The position numbers and the translations under genes are program-made. Source: Streptococcus mitis (lineage in GTDB: Bacteria > Bacillota > Bacilli > Lactobacillales > Streptococcaceae). From it: 64,000 bases of DNA. The DNA is taken from positions 62,001 through 126,000 of the forward strand of contig NZ_WIJP01000002.1 of NCBI RefSeq assembly GCF_009496155.1, given 5' to 3'. Positions 1 to 6,510 of this stretch are shown piece by piece. The notes beneath the pieces are model-generated. The model searched no databases. It was given only the letters and a program-made list of their open reading frames with translations, and was not told the origin of the DNA. Each line of letters opens with the position of its first letter. Positions within the stretch are counted from its first letter, which is position 1.

Positions 1-183
1 TTAGGTTTTTCATCATGGCAAGGAATGATGTTAGTTAAACAAGCTAAGGCAAAACTTGCTAGTCAGGGCTTAACATGGTACGAAAGTAAAGGACTTGGAC
101 GAGTTCCTTTAGAAACTGTTGAGGAACTTCTTGGAGTTAAAATTGACTTTGAGAATGTCGAAGATACTCAAGACTATGCCTAA
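1..183 (+). CDS. DUF3173-like small protein, 5' end outside window
   Basis: Open in frame from the first base and ending in TAA; 60 residues are visible. The visible part (SSWQGMMLVKQAKAKL ... GLGRVPLETVEELLG) resembles the C-terminal two thirds of DUF3173 proteins, small helix-turn-helix proteins found directly before the integrase of streptococcal integrative elements. An excisionase-like or recombination-directionality role is inferred from position only. Its last codons overlap the ATG of the integrase, so the two are translationally linked. Confidence 0.6.
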   Translation, partial: LGFSSWQGMMLVKQAKAKLASQGLTWYESKGLGRVPLETVEELLGVKIDFENVEDTQDYA

Positions 184-1291
184 AAAAAGTAATGTCTATT
201 ATGATAAAGAGACAAAAACATATTATTCCGTTGCGTCTCTTGGTTTTGATAAAATTACTGGCAAGAGAATGCAGAAGAAAAAGCGTGGTTTTAAAACACA
301 AAAAGAAGCCAAAGACTGGCATACTGAAACCATGGCAAAACACTCTAAAAAGGCAATTACAAACGGCATAAAGTTGACTTTTAAGATGTTTCTTGATAAC
401 TATTATATCCCACACTATGAAAAAACGGTGTCAGCACGTACTTTTTATACCTTTTCGTCAAATTTAAAAAGGTTAGCATATTTTTATGATATGAAAATAG
501 TGGATATTAAGCCGATCCATGTAGGATATTGGCAGACAGAATTATTAAAGGAAGAGTTATCAAATACTTATGTTAGATTGTTACATGGAACTTTGGTATC
601 AATTTTCAACTTTGCTTTAAAGCTAGAAGTCATCTATGAAAATTCGGCTACAAAACTAGGTAATGTTTCCAAAAAGCGACAAGAGGTCGATTTTTGGACG
701 GTAGAAGAATTTCAGACTTTTATATCAAGTTTCGACTTAAACAAGTATAAGGAGCGTTTATATTATACTGCTTTTACTTTATTCTTTATGACTGGTTTGA
801 GAAAAAGTGAGTTACAAGCCCTAACATGGCAAGATATAGATTTCTCTGATAATTCTCTTATGGTCAACAAATCTTTATACTATAAGAGTAAAAATGATTG
901 GATTATTAATCCGACAAAGACAATAACAGGTATTAGAAAAATCTATTTAGACAAAACAACTGTAAAAATCCTTTCTGATTGGGAAAAATGGCAAAAGGTA
1001 GAAAATAACGATTTTGTTTTTTCTCAAAAAGGTTCTCCTATGTCCCCTACTAGTTTTCAGTATATGTTAAAAAAACATTGTGAACTTGTTAATGTTAAAC
1101 CTATCCGTATACACGCTTTAAGACACTCCCATGCTAGTTTACTGCTTTCTTTAGGAATGAATGATTTGGAACTCCAAAATAGGCTAGGACATACGAATAT
1201 AAGCACTACGCTAGGTACATACTCCCATTTACGTCCTACGGCTATGAAGGAGGTAGCAGATAAGCTAGATGGCATACTCTCAATTAAATGA
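176..1291 (+). CDS. Tyrosine recombinase (site-specific integrase of a mobile element)
   Basis: A 371-residue phage/ICE integrase. The N-terminal Arm-type DNA-binding part carries YYDKETKTYYSV and many Lys residues (about 1-60). A SAM-like core-binding domain follows (about 70-165), then the catalytic domain (about 175-365). Catalytic residues are visible: Arg in TGLRKSE, the HALRHSHAS box (His-x-x-Arg), LGH, and the Tyr nucleophile in GTYSHL. The start at MPKKSN overlaps the stop of the preceding small protein; in-frame starts at 119 (TTG) and 155 (ATG) are possible. It lies at the edge of an integrated element, most of which must extend left of the window. Confidence 0.9.
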   Translation: MPKKSNVYYDKETKTYYSVASLGFDKITGKRMQKKKRGFKTQKEAKDWHTETMAKHSKKAITNGIKLTFKMFLDNYYIPHYEKTVSARTFYTFSSNLKRLAYFYDMKIVDIKPIHVGYWQTELLKEELSNTYVRLLHGTLVSIFNFALKLEVIYENSATKLGNVSKKRQEVDFWTVEEFQTFISSFDLNKYKERLYYTAFTLFFMTGLRKSELQALTWQDIDFSDNSLMVNKSLYYKSKNDWIINPTKTITGIRKIYLDKTTVKILSDWEKWQKVENNDFVFSQKGSPMSPTSFQYMLKKHCELVNVKPIRIHALRHSHASLLLSLGMNDLELQNRLGHTNISTTLGTYSHLRPTAMKEVADKLDGILSIK

Positions 1292-1348
1292 TTTAAATAT
1301 TTTTTAGTCTGTAAATAGCGAAGTCTTTTGCAGATTAAAAAGTATTGC

Positions 1349-1380
1349 AAAAGGCAATAAGATTTCACTTATTGCCTTTT
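1349..1380. terminator. Terminator after integrase
   Basis: A perfect 13-bp inverted repeat (AAAAGGCAATAAG / CTTATTGCCTTTT) with a 6-nt loop, ending in a T-run on the plus strand and an A-run at the other side, so it can serve both strands. It lies about 60 bp after the integrase stop codon. Confidence 0.8.
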
Positions 1381-1495
1381 AAGTTTCCAAAATTGTTGCC
1401 GTTTTGCTATATACTTGCAATAGACCTTGATTTCACGCTACTTTCACTAATTTATTACTTATAGCTCTATTATATCAAAAAACCAAGACACAAAC

Positions 1496-1519
1496 AAAAA
1501 AGCCACCTAATTGGATGAC
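1496..1519 (-). terminator. Orphan csRNA-type terminator
   Basis: Read on the minus strand, GTCATC-loop-GGTGGC followed by TTTTTTG. It closely resembles the terminator of the csRNA gene at 2366-2462 (GTCACC-loop-GGTGGC, T6), but no csRNA body or CiaR box lies upstream of it; the Fst toxin locus occupies that position instead. It may be the leftover 3' end of a disrupted csRNA gene. Confidence 0.45.
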
Positions 1520-1539
1520 TCCCAAGTTTAGCACTTATG

Positions 1540-1548
1540 TGGTATAAT
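1540..1548 (+). promoter_or_regulatory. Promoter of the Fst-like toxin mRNA
   Basis: Extended -10 element TGGTATAAT with no convincing -35 box. It gives a leader of about 40 nt before the toxin ribosome-binding site AAAGGAGGTG. Confidence 0.6.
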
Positions 1549-1595
1549 ATTCTACGGCACTGCCACACCGCCTACGAAAGGAGGTGAGATAGCCC

Positions 1596-1688
1596 ATGAT
1601 GGAATTAGTACTCAAAACTATCATCGGACCAATTGTGGTCGGTGTCGTTCTTCGATTAGTCGACAAATGGCTAAACAAGGACAAATAG
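1596..1688 (+). CDS. Fst/holin-like type I toxin peptide
   Basis: A 30-residue peptide: one hydrophobic membrane helix (LVLKTIIGPIVVGVVLRLV) containing the family-typical I-x-P-I-V-V-G-V pattern, followed by a charged tail (DKWLNKDK). Such peptides insert in the membrane and are toxic when made in excess. A strong ribosome-binding site (AAAGGAGGTG) lies 10 nt upstream; tandem ATG codons make the exact start 1596 or 1599. It is followed immediately by a bidirectional terminator and a convergent small RNA, matching type I toxin-antitoxin systems of the par/Fst family. Confidence 0.8.
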   Translation: MMELVLKTIIGPIVVGVVLRLVDKWLNKDK

Positions 1689-1694
1689 TGTCAA

Positions 1695-1768
1695 AAAAGA
1701 CCTCAAGCTTATTTGGACGTGAGCTTGGGGTCTTTTCTAGCCTATGATATAGAACTAGTACTCAATTC
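1695..1768 (-). ncRNA. Antisense antitoxin RNA of the Fst-type system (predicted)
   Basis: Predicted from a minus-strand promoter (TTGACA, 17 bp, GATAAT) about 7 nt before position 1768 and a shared hairpin terminator at the other end. The RNA of about 70 nt overlaps the 3' end of the toxin mRNA through the terminator stem and, through the repeat TTGAGTACTA, is complementary to the toxin start region. No protein is encoded. Expected role: block toxin translation by base pairing. Confidence 0.65.
1699..1732. terminator. Bidirectional terminator shared by toxin and antitoxin RNAs
   Basis: Stem GACCTCAAGCT / AGCTTGGGGTC with a 12-nt loop, followed by TTTTCT on the plus strand and preceded by AAAAAA (T6 for the minus strand). 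Convergent transcripts of the toxin locus both end here. Confidence 0.85.
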
Positions 1769-1774
1769 CTTTTT

Positions 1775-1803
1775 ATTATCCCATAGTTCACAAAATTTGT
1801 CAA
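1775..1803 (-). promoter_or_regulatory. Promoter of the antitoxin RNA
   Basis: Minus-strand TTGACA (1798-1803), a 17-bp spacer and GATAAT (1775-1780). The perfect -35 box predicts strong constitutive expression, as expected of an unstable antisense antitoxin. Confidence 0.7.
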
Positions 1804-2174
1804 AGTTTTACATTCTCGACTTCTCAAGATTTAACTACTGTACAACAAAACGGTCAAGATTAAGAGAAAGTTAGGGATTCTATCAATTTCATAAAAATTT
1901 TGATTTCGTAAACGAAGAGACAAGCTTACATGTCACTCCTCATTTAATACGCCACTACTAGACAAGCAAAATCATTATTACAGTAGTTCCAGTCCTTCAA
2001 TTAACAGTCACTTACATTCAAAGTGAGGTTGAAGTAGCTGAAGTAACAGCAAACCTATTTCTTAGTCATATTCGCTAAAAAGATCCCCGCCAATTCCCCG
2101 ACCAAAATCCGAAAAATATCGAAAAATATCGAAAAATGATTTTTAGAATAGTCCCCAAAAGCCTGAAATAGAGC
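1804..2174. other. Non-coding stretch, no supported gene
   Basis: No reading frame with a ribosome-binding site or family resemblance was found. It contains a short tandem repeat of CGAAAAATAT (2110-2138, nearly three units). A short open frame ending near 2077 lacks a start and is probably decayed. Confidence 0.5.
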
Positions 2175-2272
2175 CAAAAAACTCCACCTGATTGGGTGGA
2201 GTTAAGGGAGATTATTATGAAAAAGAAAAGTTTAGGATTTTATTAAATAAAGTTAGGAGGTCTTTATTTAAT
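2175..2272 (-). ncRNA. cia-dependent small RNA (csRNA), tandem copy 1
   Basis: About 98 nt on the minus strand. A 5' hairpin (ATTAAATAAAG / CTTTATTTAAT) exposes a loop with ACCTCCTAA, complementary to Shine-Dalgarno sequences. A linker with further CUCC motifs follows, then a terminator hairpin (AACTCCACC / GGTGGAGTT plus T-run). Csr RNAs of this type base-pair with the translation start regions of targets, including competence genes, in streptococci. It is driven by a CiaR-box promoter at 2279-2311. The sequence is highly similar to the copy at 2366-2462. Confidence 0.85.
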
Positions 2273-2278
2273 AACTAT

Positions 2279-2311
2279 ATGATACAAGACGAAGCTTAAA
2301 ACTAGCTTAAC
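2279..2311 (-). promoter_or_regulatory. CiaR box and -10 of csRNA copy 1
   Basis: On the minus strand GTTAAG-N5-TTTAAG (one mismatch to the TTTAAG-N5-TTTAAG CiaR direct repeat), then exactly 10 bp, then -10 TATCAT. The same geometry recurs at the other two csRNA genes in the window. Confidence 0.8.
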
Positions 2312-2365
2312 TTTTTTCAAATTCTACCATTTTTCAAAAAATTTCTATTACCATCACCTCACCCC

Positions 2366-2462
2366 ACAAAAAAGCCACCTGATTGGGTGACTTCATTAGG
2401 AGATTATGATGAAAAAAAGTTTTAGGATTTCATTAAATAAAGTTAGGAGGTCTTTATTTAAT
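2366..2462 (-). ncRNA. cia-dependent small RNA (csRNA), tandem copy 2
   Basis: About 97 nt, with the same design as its neighbour: ATTAAATAAAG stem, ACCTCCTAA loop, linker, and terminator (GTCACC / GGTGGC plus T6). About 55 bp separate its terminator from the CiaR box of the downstream copy, so each copy has its own promoter and terminator. Confidence 0.85.
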
Positions 2463-2468
2463 GACTAT

Positions 2469-2501
2469 ATGATACTAGACCATCCTTAAACTTTGCTTAA
2501 G
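2469..2501 (-). promoter_or_regulatory. CiaR box and -10 of csRNA copy 2
   Basis: Minus strand CTTAAG-N5-TTTAAG, a 10-bp gap, then TATCAT. The box lies 16 bp from the stop codon of the acetyltransferase gene on the same strand. Confidence 0.8.
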
Positions 2502-2516
2502 AAAAAACTAATTTTG

Positions 2517-2933
2517 TTATTTTTCTCTGTTTATCCAAGTCATCCCTATACAATTATAGGTGGATAAGATTTCAAAGCCCATAGAACGATAGAATCCCAA
2601 GGTTCTTTCTGTCTGGTCTGTCACCAGCTGGACTTGATAGGCATCTTTGTAATCCTCTAAAGCCTCTTTCATCAAGGCGCTACCAATCCCTTGACGCTGA
2701 TAGATTGGTAAAACAATTAAATCCTGAACCAATACTGATGAGAATCCATCTCCAACCAAACGAATCAAGCCCACCACAGCATCACCATCAAGTGCCAGAT
2801 AAATTACTAATGAATGAGACAAGGCCTGAGCCAGCATCTGAGGTTGATGGGTATAATTTGTCCAACCGACAGCCTGATAGAGATGCAAAACATCCTCTAG
2901 CTTGACAATTTCTTGCTTTTTAATAGTAATCAT
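2517..2933 (-). CDS. GNAT family N-acetyltransferase
   Basis: 138 residues with the GNAT core. VGLIRLVGDGFSSVLVQDLIVLPIYQRQGIGSALMKEAL contains the acetyl-CoA pyrophosphate loop Q/R-x-x-G-x-G/A (RQGIGSA, about residue 80), followed by the C-terminal FYRSMGFEIL strand typical of the fold. The substrate is unknown. It is 11 bp downstream of a second acetyltransferase gene and probably cotranscribed with it. Confidence 0.85.
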   Translation of the reverse strand: MITIKKQEIVKLEDVLHLYQAVGWTNYTHQPQMLAQALSHSLVIYLALDGDAVVGLIRLVGDGFSSVLVQDLIVLPIYQRQGIGSALMKEALEDYKDAYQVQLVTDQTERTLGFYRSMGFEILSTYNCIGMTWINREK

Positions 2934-2944
2934 CTCAACACCTC

Positions 2945-3640
2945 TTAAATCTCTCTCAAGCTCTTGTACTGTCGTCCATTTTTATCAAAGTTTTCAGGAA
3001 CCAACCACGTTTCCAAACGATCTTTGACTTTGGGCCAGTCCTTATCAATCATAGACAACCAATCCGTATCCCTCGTACGCCCCTTATAAACCACTGCCTG
3101 ACGGAAAGTTCCTTCATAGACAAATCCCAAACGATCCGCAGCTCGTCTGGATGGCAGGTTAAGAGCATCGCATTTCCACTCATAGCGACGATAGTTAAGC
3201 TCCTCAAAGACATAGCAAGCCAAGAGATACTGGGCTTCTGTTCCTATCCGTGTCCCCCTGAGCTCTGGAGAAAAAGTGACAGCTCCCACTTCTATTACTC
3301 GGTTATTCTGGTCAATGCGCATGAGAGAAAATGTTCCCAAAGCCTTACCAGTTGCCTTGTCTACAATCGCATAGTAAAAGCGATCCTTACGAGCCAACAT
3401 CTGATTTAAAAGGCTGACCAACTCCTCTATATCTGCGACTGACTCCTGAAAGAGGTAGGTCCACATTTCCCGAGGCGTATCAGGGCCATAAACAGCTAGC
3501 AAATCCCTCGCATGCTTTTCTACCGATAGAGCCTCTATCCTAGCATAACGCCCTTCTAAGAAATCAATAGAAGGCAATTCACCTGGTGTATAACCTTCCA
3601 TTGACTCCCCAATCATTTGACCATATTCATTTACTGGCAT
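2945..3640 (-). CDS. RimL-type GNAT N-acetyltransferase
   Basis: 231 residues resembling acetyltransferases of the RimJ/RimL branch. The central domain reads GTFSLMRIDQNNRVIEVGAVTFSPELRGTRIGTEA, with RGTRIGTEA as the acetyl-CoA loop, then RYEWKCDALNLPSRRAADRLGFVYEGTFR, the family's second signature. The substrate is unknown; small-molecule or protein N-terminal acetylation are both possible. First gene of a two-gene acetyltransferase pair. Confidence 0.85.
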   Translation of the reverse strand: MPVNEYGQMIGESMEGYTPGELPSIDFLEGRYARIEALSVEKHARDLLAVYGPDTPREMWTYLFQESVADIEELVSLLNQMLARKDRFYYAIVDKATGKALGTFSLMRIDQNNRVIEVGAVTFSPELRGTRIGTEAQYLLACYVFEELNYRRYEWKCDALNLPSRRAADRLGFVYEGTFRQAVVYKGRTRDTDWLSMIDKDWPKVKDRLETWLVPENFDKNGRQYKSLREI

Positions 3641-3734
3641 TTTTCTTCTCCTTGTTTTACGCTGAAAATACTATATCACAAATTGTTCTCTTTGGAAACT
3701 GACACTGGCTTAAAACTTCATCCTCAACACTATA

Positions 3735-4154
3735 TTAGTGACCCGTTTTCTGTCTTTTATCCTCTAAGGCTTGATTAATTCGTTGAGTGAGTTTGTGAGT
3801 TTGCCAGATTTGATACAACCATATCAATCCATAAATTAACAAGAAAAAGAACCAAAGCAAGGGACTCCACAAGTCTGAACCCCAACCAAAAAATAGAGAG
3901 ATCAATACTAAGATAGTAGCCGTCACTAATAAATGAACTCCTACACGTATACTAAAAGCAAGAAACTCTAGCTTTTCAAGTATTAAAGTCAATACCCCCA
4001 TAATTCCACCCATTAAAAACAGAGCTAGAATATTTTTTATCATTGGTTCAGGATAGGTAATACCTGGATAACACTGAGCTAATAGCATCATACTCAAATA
4101 AAAGAAGGAAGCCGTACGCATTCCCGATACAAAATAATCAATTAATCGTTTCAT
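3735..4154 (-). CDS. DUF3021 membrane protein, partner of LytTR regulator
   Basis: 139 residues with four predicted membrane helices (about 13-32, 40-60, 70-92 and 98-118) and a charged C-terminal tail. DUF3021 proteins are commonly encoded next to a LytTR regulator and are thought to hold it inactive at the membrane (as described for the HdrM/BrsM type of LytTR regulatory systems in streptococci). The gene lies 9 bp after the LytTR gene and closes the ABC-transporter operon. Confidence 0.75.
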   Translation of the reverse strand: MKRLIDYFVSGMRTASFFYLSMMLLAQCYPGITYPEPMIKNILALFLMGGIMGVLTLILEKLEFLAFSIRVGVHLLVTATILVLISLFFGWGSDLWSPLLWFFFLLIYGLIWLYQIWQTHKLTQRINQALEDKRQKTGH

Positions 4155-4163
4155 GATTTTCTC

Positions 4164-4619
4164 CTATAAACCTAGATAATTCATTAAGGACTTAACGTAT
4201 TTCCGACTCACACTAGATTTGATGCCCCGAGTCATTTTAGCCATCATGTTCCCTGAAAAACTATCTGATAACGATTCTAAGTGGTCAATGTTTATAATTG
4301 AATGGCGTGATATCTGTATAAAGTTACGTCGGTTAATCCTATTCTGAAAGTTTGTCAATGTTTCCTTAGTTTTATAAATCCCGTCTACCGTATAAATGGT
4401 CAACAAGTTCTTATCGATATCTGCTAAAATAAGATCCTCAATTTTCACCATAAGCAGATGATCATCCGTTCGAATAGGAATGACCACCTGATTGGTCGTT
4501 GAAAATTGTTCTAAATACTCCATGACTTCCCTTGCTTGGTCAGTTAACTGAGCTGCCTGAATTACAATATGTGGGTCCTTTTCGGAAAATTCTGCCTTCA
4601 TTTCAAAACGAATCTTCAT
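4164..4619 (-). CDS. LytTR-domain transcriptional regulator
   Basis: 151 residues. The C-terminal LytTR DNA-binding domain (about 48-148) shows the family pattern HLLMVKIEDLILADIDKN, then FIQISRHSIINIDHLESL and MTRGIKSSVSRKYVKSL. The N-terminal part (1-45) is short, with no receiver domain, so this is not a classical two-component regulator. Activity is probably controlled by the adjacent DUF3021 membrane protein. It follows the ABC permease gene by 18 bp. Confidence 0.85.
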   Translation of the reverse strand: MKIRFEMKAEFSEKDPHIVIQAAQLTDQAREVMEYLEQFSTTNQVVIPIRTDDHLLMVKIEDLILADIDKNLLTIYTVDGIYKTKETLTNFQNRINRRNFIQISRHSIINIDHLESLSDSFSGNMMAKMTRGIKSSVSRKYVKSLMNYLGL

Positions 4620-4637
4620 TTTCTCTCCAATATACTT

Positions 4638-5480
4638 TTATTTTCTCCTACTAAATACTTTAACAAATAAAAGCCAAAGAAGAATAGCGACGAGACTGAT
4701 AATAACCACTATAAAGTATGTCTCTTCCTTTGTCAATAGTTCTTGCCAGTTGATTTGGATTCCCATTTTTTCTTGAAATTCCTTTAACAATCTGCTATTT
4801 CCTGTAAATGCGGTCTCTAATGGTTCTTTCATTAAAATTTGTCGATAAAGAGAAGCAATATAAGTTGCAGGGGTACACTTCATGATAATCTGTGCAAAAT
4901 CAGGTAAAACTCCAATAGGGACATAAGTTCCTACTAAAAATCCAGAAGCAGTTCCCACTATAGTTGCCAGTTTGCCAAGACTATCTACAGATTGAAAACG
5001 ATAAATCAAGAGAATATTTATCAAACTTGAAAGCAGACTACTTAACAACATAATCAAAGCAATTTCCGGTAAATGACTGATAACTGGACTTTCTTTAAAA
5101 TAAAGCCCCATAACAGCAAACATAAACACCTGCATGACAAAAGAGATGGCAATACTACTGATTAGATAGGACACCTGTAAACCCCAGCTACCTAAATCTG
5201 TCAAGAAGAGATCTTGATCCACTTGATTTTCACGATCCTGTACCATTTGTGTAAGAGCCGTAAAACTGGTTGTAATCCCAGTCACAGCCAAGGTCCCACC
5301 CATCAGCCAGTTATTTAAAAGGTTCGTATTATCAGGGAGTTGGGACCAAGCATCCGTCAAGTTCTTCTGCAAAAAAATGATATAAAGGAGGAAGGAAATC
5401 AATGCCCCCAATAATGAGAAAAATACTCCTGAACGATTACGAAAATATAAGATAAAATTCCGTTTCAATAAAGCTAACAT
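4638..5480 (-). CDS. ABC-2 type transporter permease
   Basis: 280 residues with about six membrane helices, an N-terminal cytoplasmic LLKRNFILYFRNRSGVFFS segment typical of ABC-2 (DrrB/NodJ-like) permeases, and a long extracytoplasmic loop near residues 215-250. Its start codon overlaps the ATPase stop by one base, so the two form one exporter. The substrate is unknown; antimicrobial or peptide export or self-protection is suggested only by the linked LytTR module. Confidence 0.85.
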   Translation of the reverse strand: MLALLKRNFILYFRNRSGVFFSLLGALISFLLYIIFLQKNLTDAWSQLPDNTNLLNNWLMGGTLAVTGITTSFTALTQMVQDRENQVDQDLFLTDLGSWGLQVSYLISSIAISFVMQVFMFAVMGLYFKESPVISHLPEIALIMLLSSLLSSLINILLIYRFQSVDSLGKLATIVGTASGFLVGTYVPIGVLPDFAQIIMKCTPATYIASLYRQILMKEPLETAFTGNSRLLKEFQEKMGIQINWQELLTKEETYFIVVIISLVAILLWLLFVKVFSRRK

Positions 5481-6346
5481 TACCGAACCTCTCTTCCTGT
5501 AAGTGCAATAAAGGCATCATCCATGGTACCTGGACGAAACTCAAAAGAATCAATTTCTTCTCGTACTTTTGCCAAATATTCAATAGCTTCCAGTGATGTC
5601 CCTGGGTAAAAAAGATATTCCAACTCATTTTCTTCCTTTACTGTCATTCCAGTCTGTAGCAACTTTTCTAAATCCTTCATTTCCTTAAAACGAATTTTTA
5701 GAATATTAGATGCATACTGACTTTTAATAGCCGTCGCAGAACCTTGCGCAATCACTTTCCCATGATCAACGATATAGATCTGATTTGCTTCATCCGCTTC
5801 ATCCAGATAATGAGTCGTTAAGATAATAGTCATCCCTTCATCCTTTTGTAGTCTAGACAGTAAATCCCAAATGGCTTTGCGAGTCTGAATATCTAGACCT
5901 GTCGTTGGTTCATCTAAGAAAAGAATATCTGGCTGTGAAAGAAGAGCACGCGCAATATCAACCCTACGTTTTTGCCCACCTGACAAAGTCCCATATAGTT
6001 GCTTCTGGAAAGCAGTCAAACCCAGTTGATGGATCAAATCATCCACACGACTTGCTACAATCTCCTTATACTGTTGAGCACGAATCGTAAGATTTTCTCT
6101 AACCGTCAACATCTCATCCAGTACACTAGCTTGAAAAACAACTCCTATTTTCGTATTTGGCGCATATCGAATCTGACCTTTTGTAGGCTTTTTCAAACCG
6201 ATTAACATGGAAATGGTGGTTGATTTCCCTGCACCATTGGGACCCAAAATAGCATTAAAACTCCCTTTTTCAAACTCTAACTGAATATCGTCAACAGCCA
6301 TATAATCGCCGTACCATTTGGTCAAATGTTTAGCTTGTAAAATCAT
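5480..6346 (-). CDS. ABC transporter ATP-binding protein (exporter)
   Basis: 288 residues. Walker A GPNGAGKST (about 37-45), Q-loop VVFQASVLDEMLT, signature LSGGQKRRVDIARAL, Walker [14 protein letters not shown] and switch His in TTHYLDEA are all present, so it should be active. The extra C-terminal domain is DrrA/CcmA-like. First gene of the four-gene operon ATPase - permease - LytTR - DUF3021; the upstream RBS is GGAGGGAAG. Confidence 0.9.
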   Translation of the reverse strand: MILQAKHLTKWYGDYMAVDDIQLEFEKGSFNAILGPNGAGKSTTISMLIGLKKPTKGQIRYAPNTKIGVVFQASVLDEMLTVRENLTIRAQQYKEIVASRVDDLIHQLGLTAFQKQLYGTLSGGQKRRVDIARALLSQPDILFLDEPTTGLDIQTRKAIWDLLSRLQKDEGMTIILTTHYLDEADEANQIYIVDHGKVIAQGSATAIKSQYASNILKIRFKEMKDLEKLLQTGMTVKEENELEYLFYPGTSLEAIEYLAKVREEIDSFEFRPGTMDDAFIALTGREVR

Positions 6347-6471
6347 ATTTCTTCCCTCCTTTTATCTCACTAGTTTAACAAAAAGTATGAAAGAAAAATC
6401 GACTTTTGAGATAAGTGGTTGAAATGAGAGGTTAAGTGGTGAGATGGTGGAAACAGAATTATATTTTCATT

Positions 6472-6506
6472 CAAAAAATCCTCCAGATTCTACTCTGAAG
6501 GATTCC
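6472..6506 (-). terminator. Terminator of leuS
   Basis: Minus strand AATCCTTCAGA - loop - TCTGGAGGATT followed by TTTTG, a few bases after the leuS stop codon. Confidence 0.8.
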
Positions 6507-6510
6507 TATC

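Larger units (their letters stand above)
1592..1765 (+). repeat. Imperfect direct repeat linking toxin start and antitoxin RNA
   Basis: The stretch 1592-1615 (GCCCATGAT..., ending TAGTACTCAA), which contains the toxin start codon, recurs in imperfect form at 1741-1765 (CCTATGAT..., ending TAGTACTCAA) beyond the shared terminator. Because the second copy is transcribed from the minus strand, the antitoxin RNA is complementary to the toxin translation start. This is the arrangement of the direct repeats in par/Fst loci. Confidence 0.7.

Noticed and set aside
1920..2080. Short open frame ending LFLSHIR after the toxin locus
   Set aside because: No start codon with an RBS in frame and a stop close upstream; at most a remnant.
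2110..2138. Tandem CGAAAAATAT as a replication or plasmid iteron
   Set aside because: Only about three 10-bp units, no replication gene nearby; probably simple-sequence repeat.
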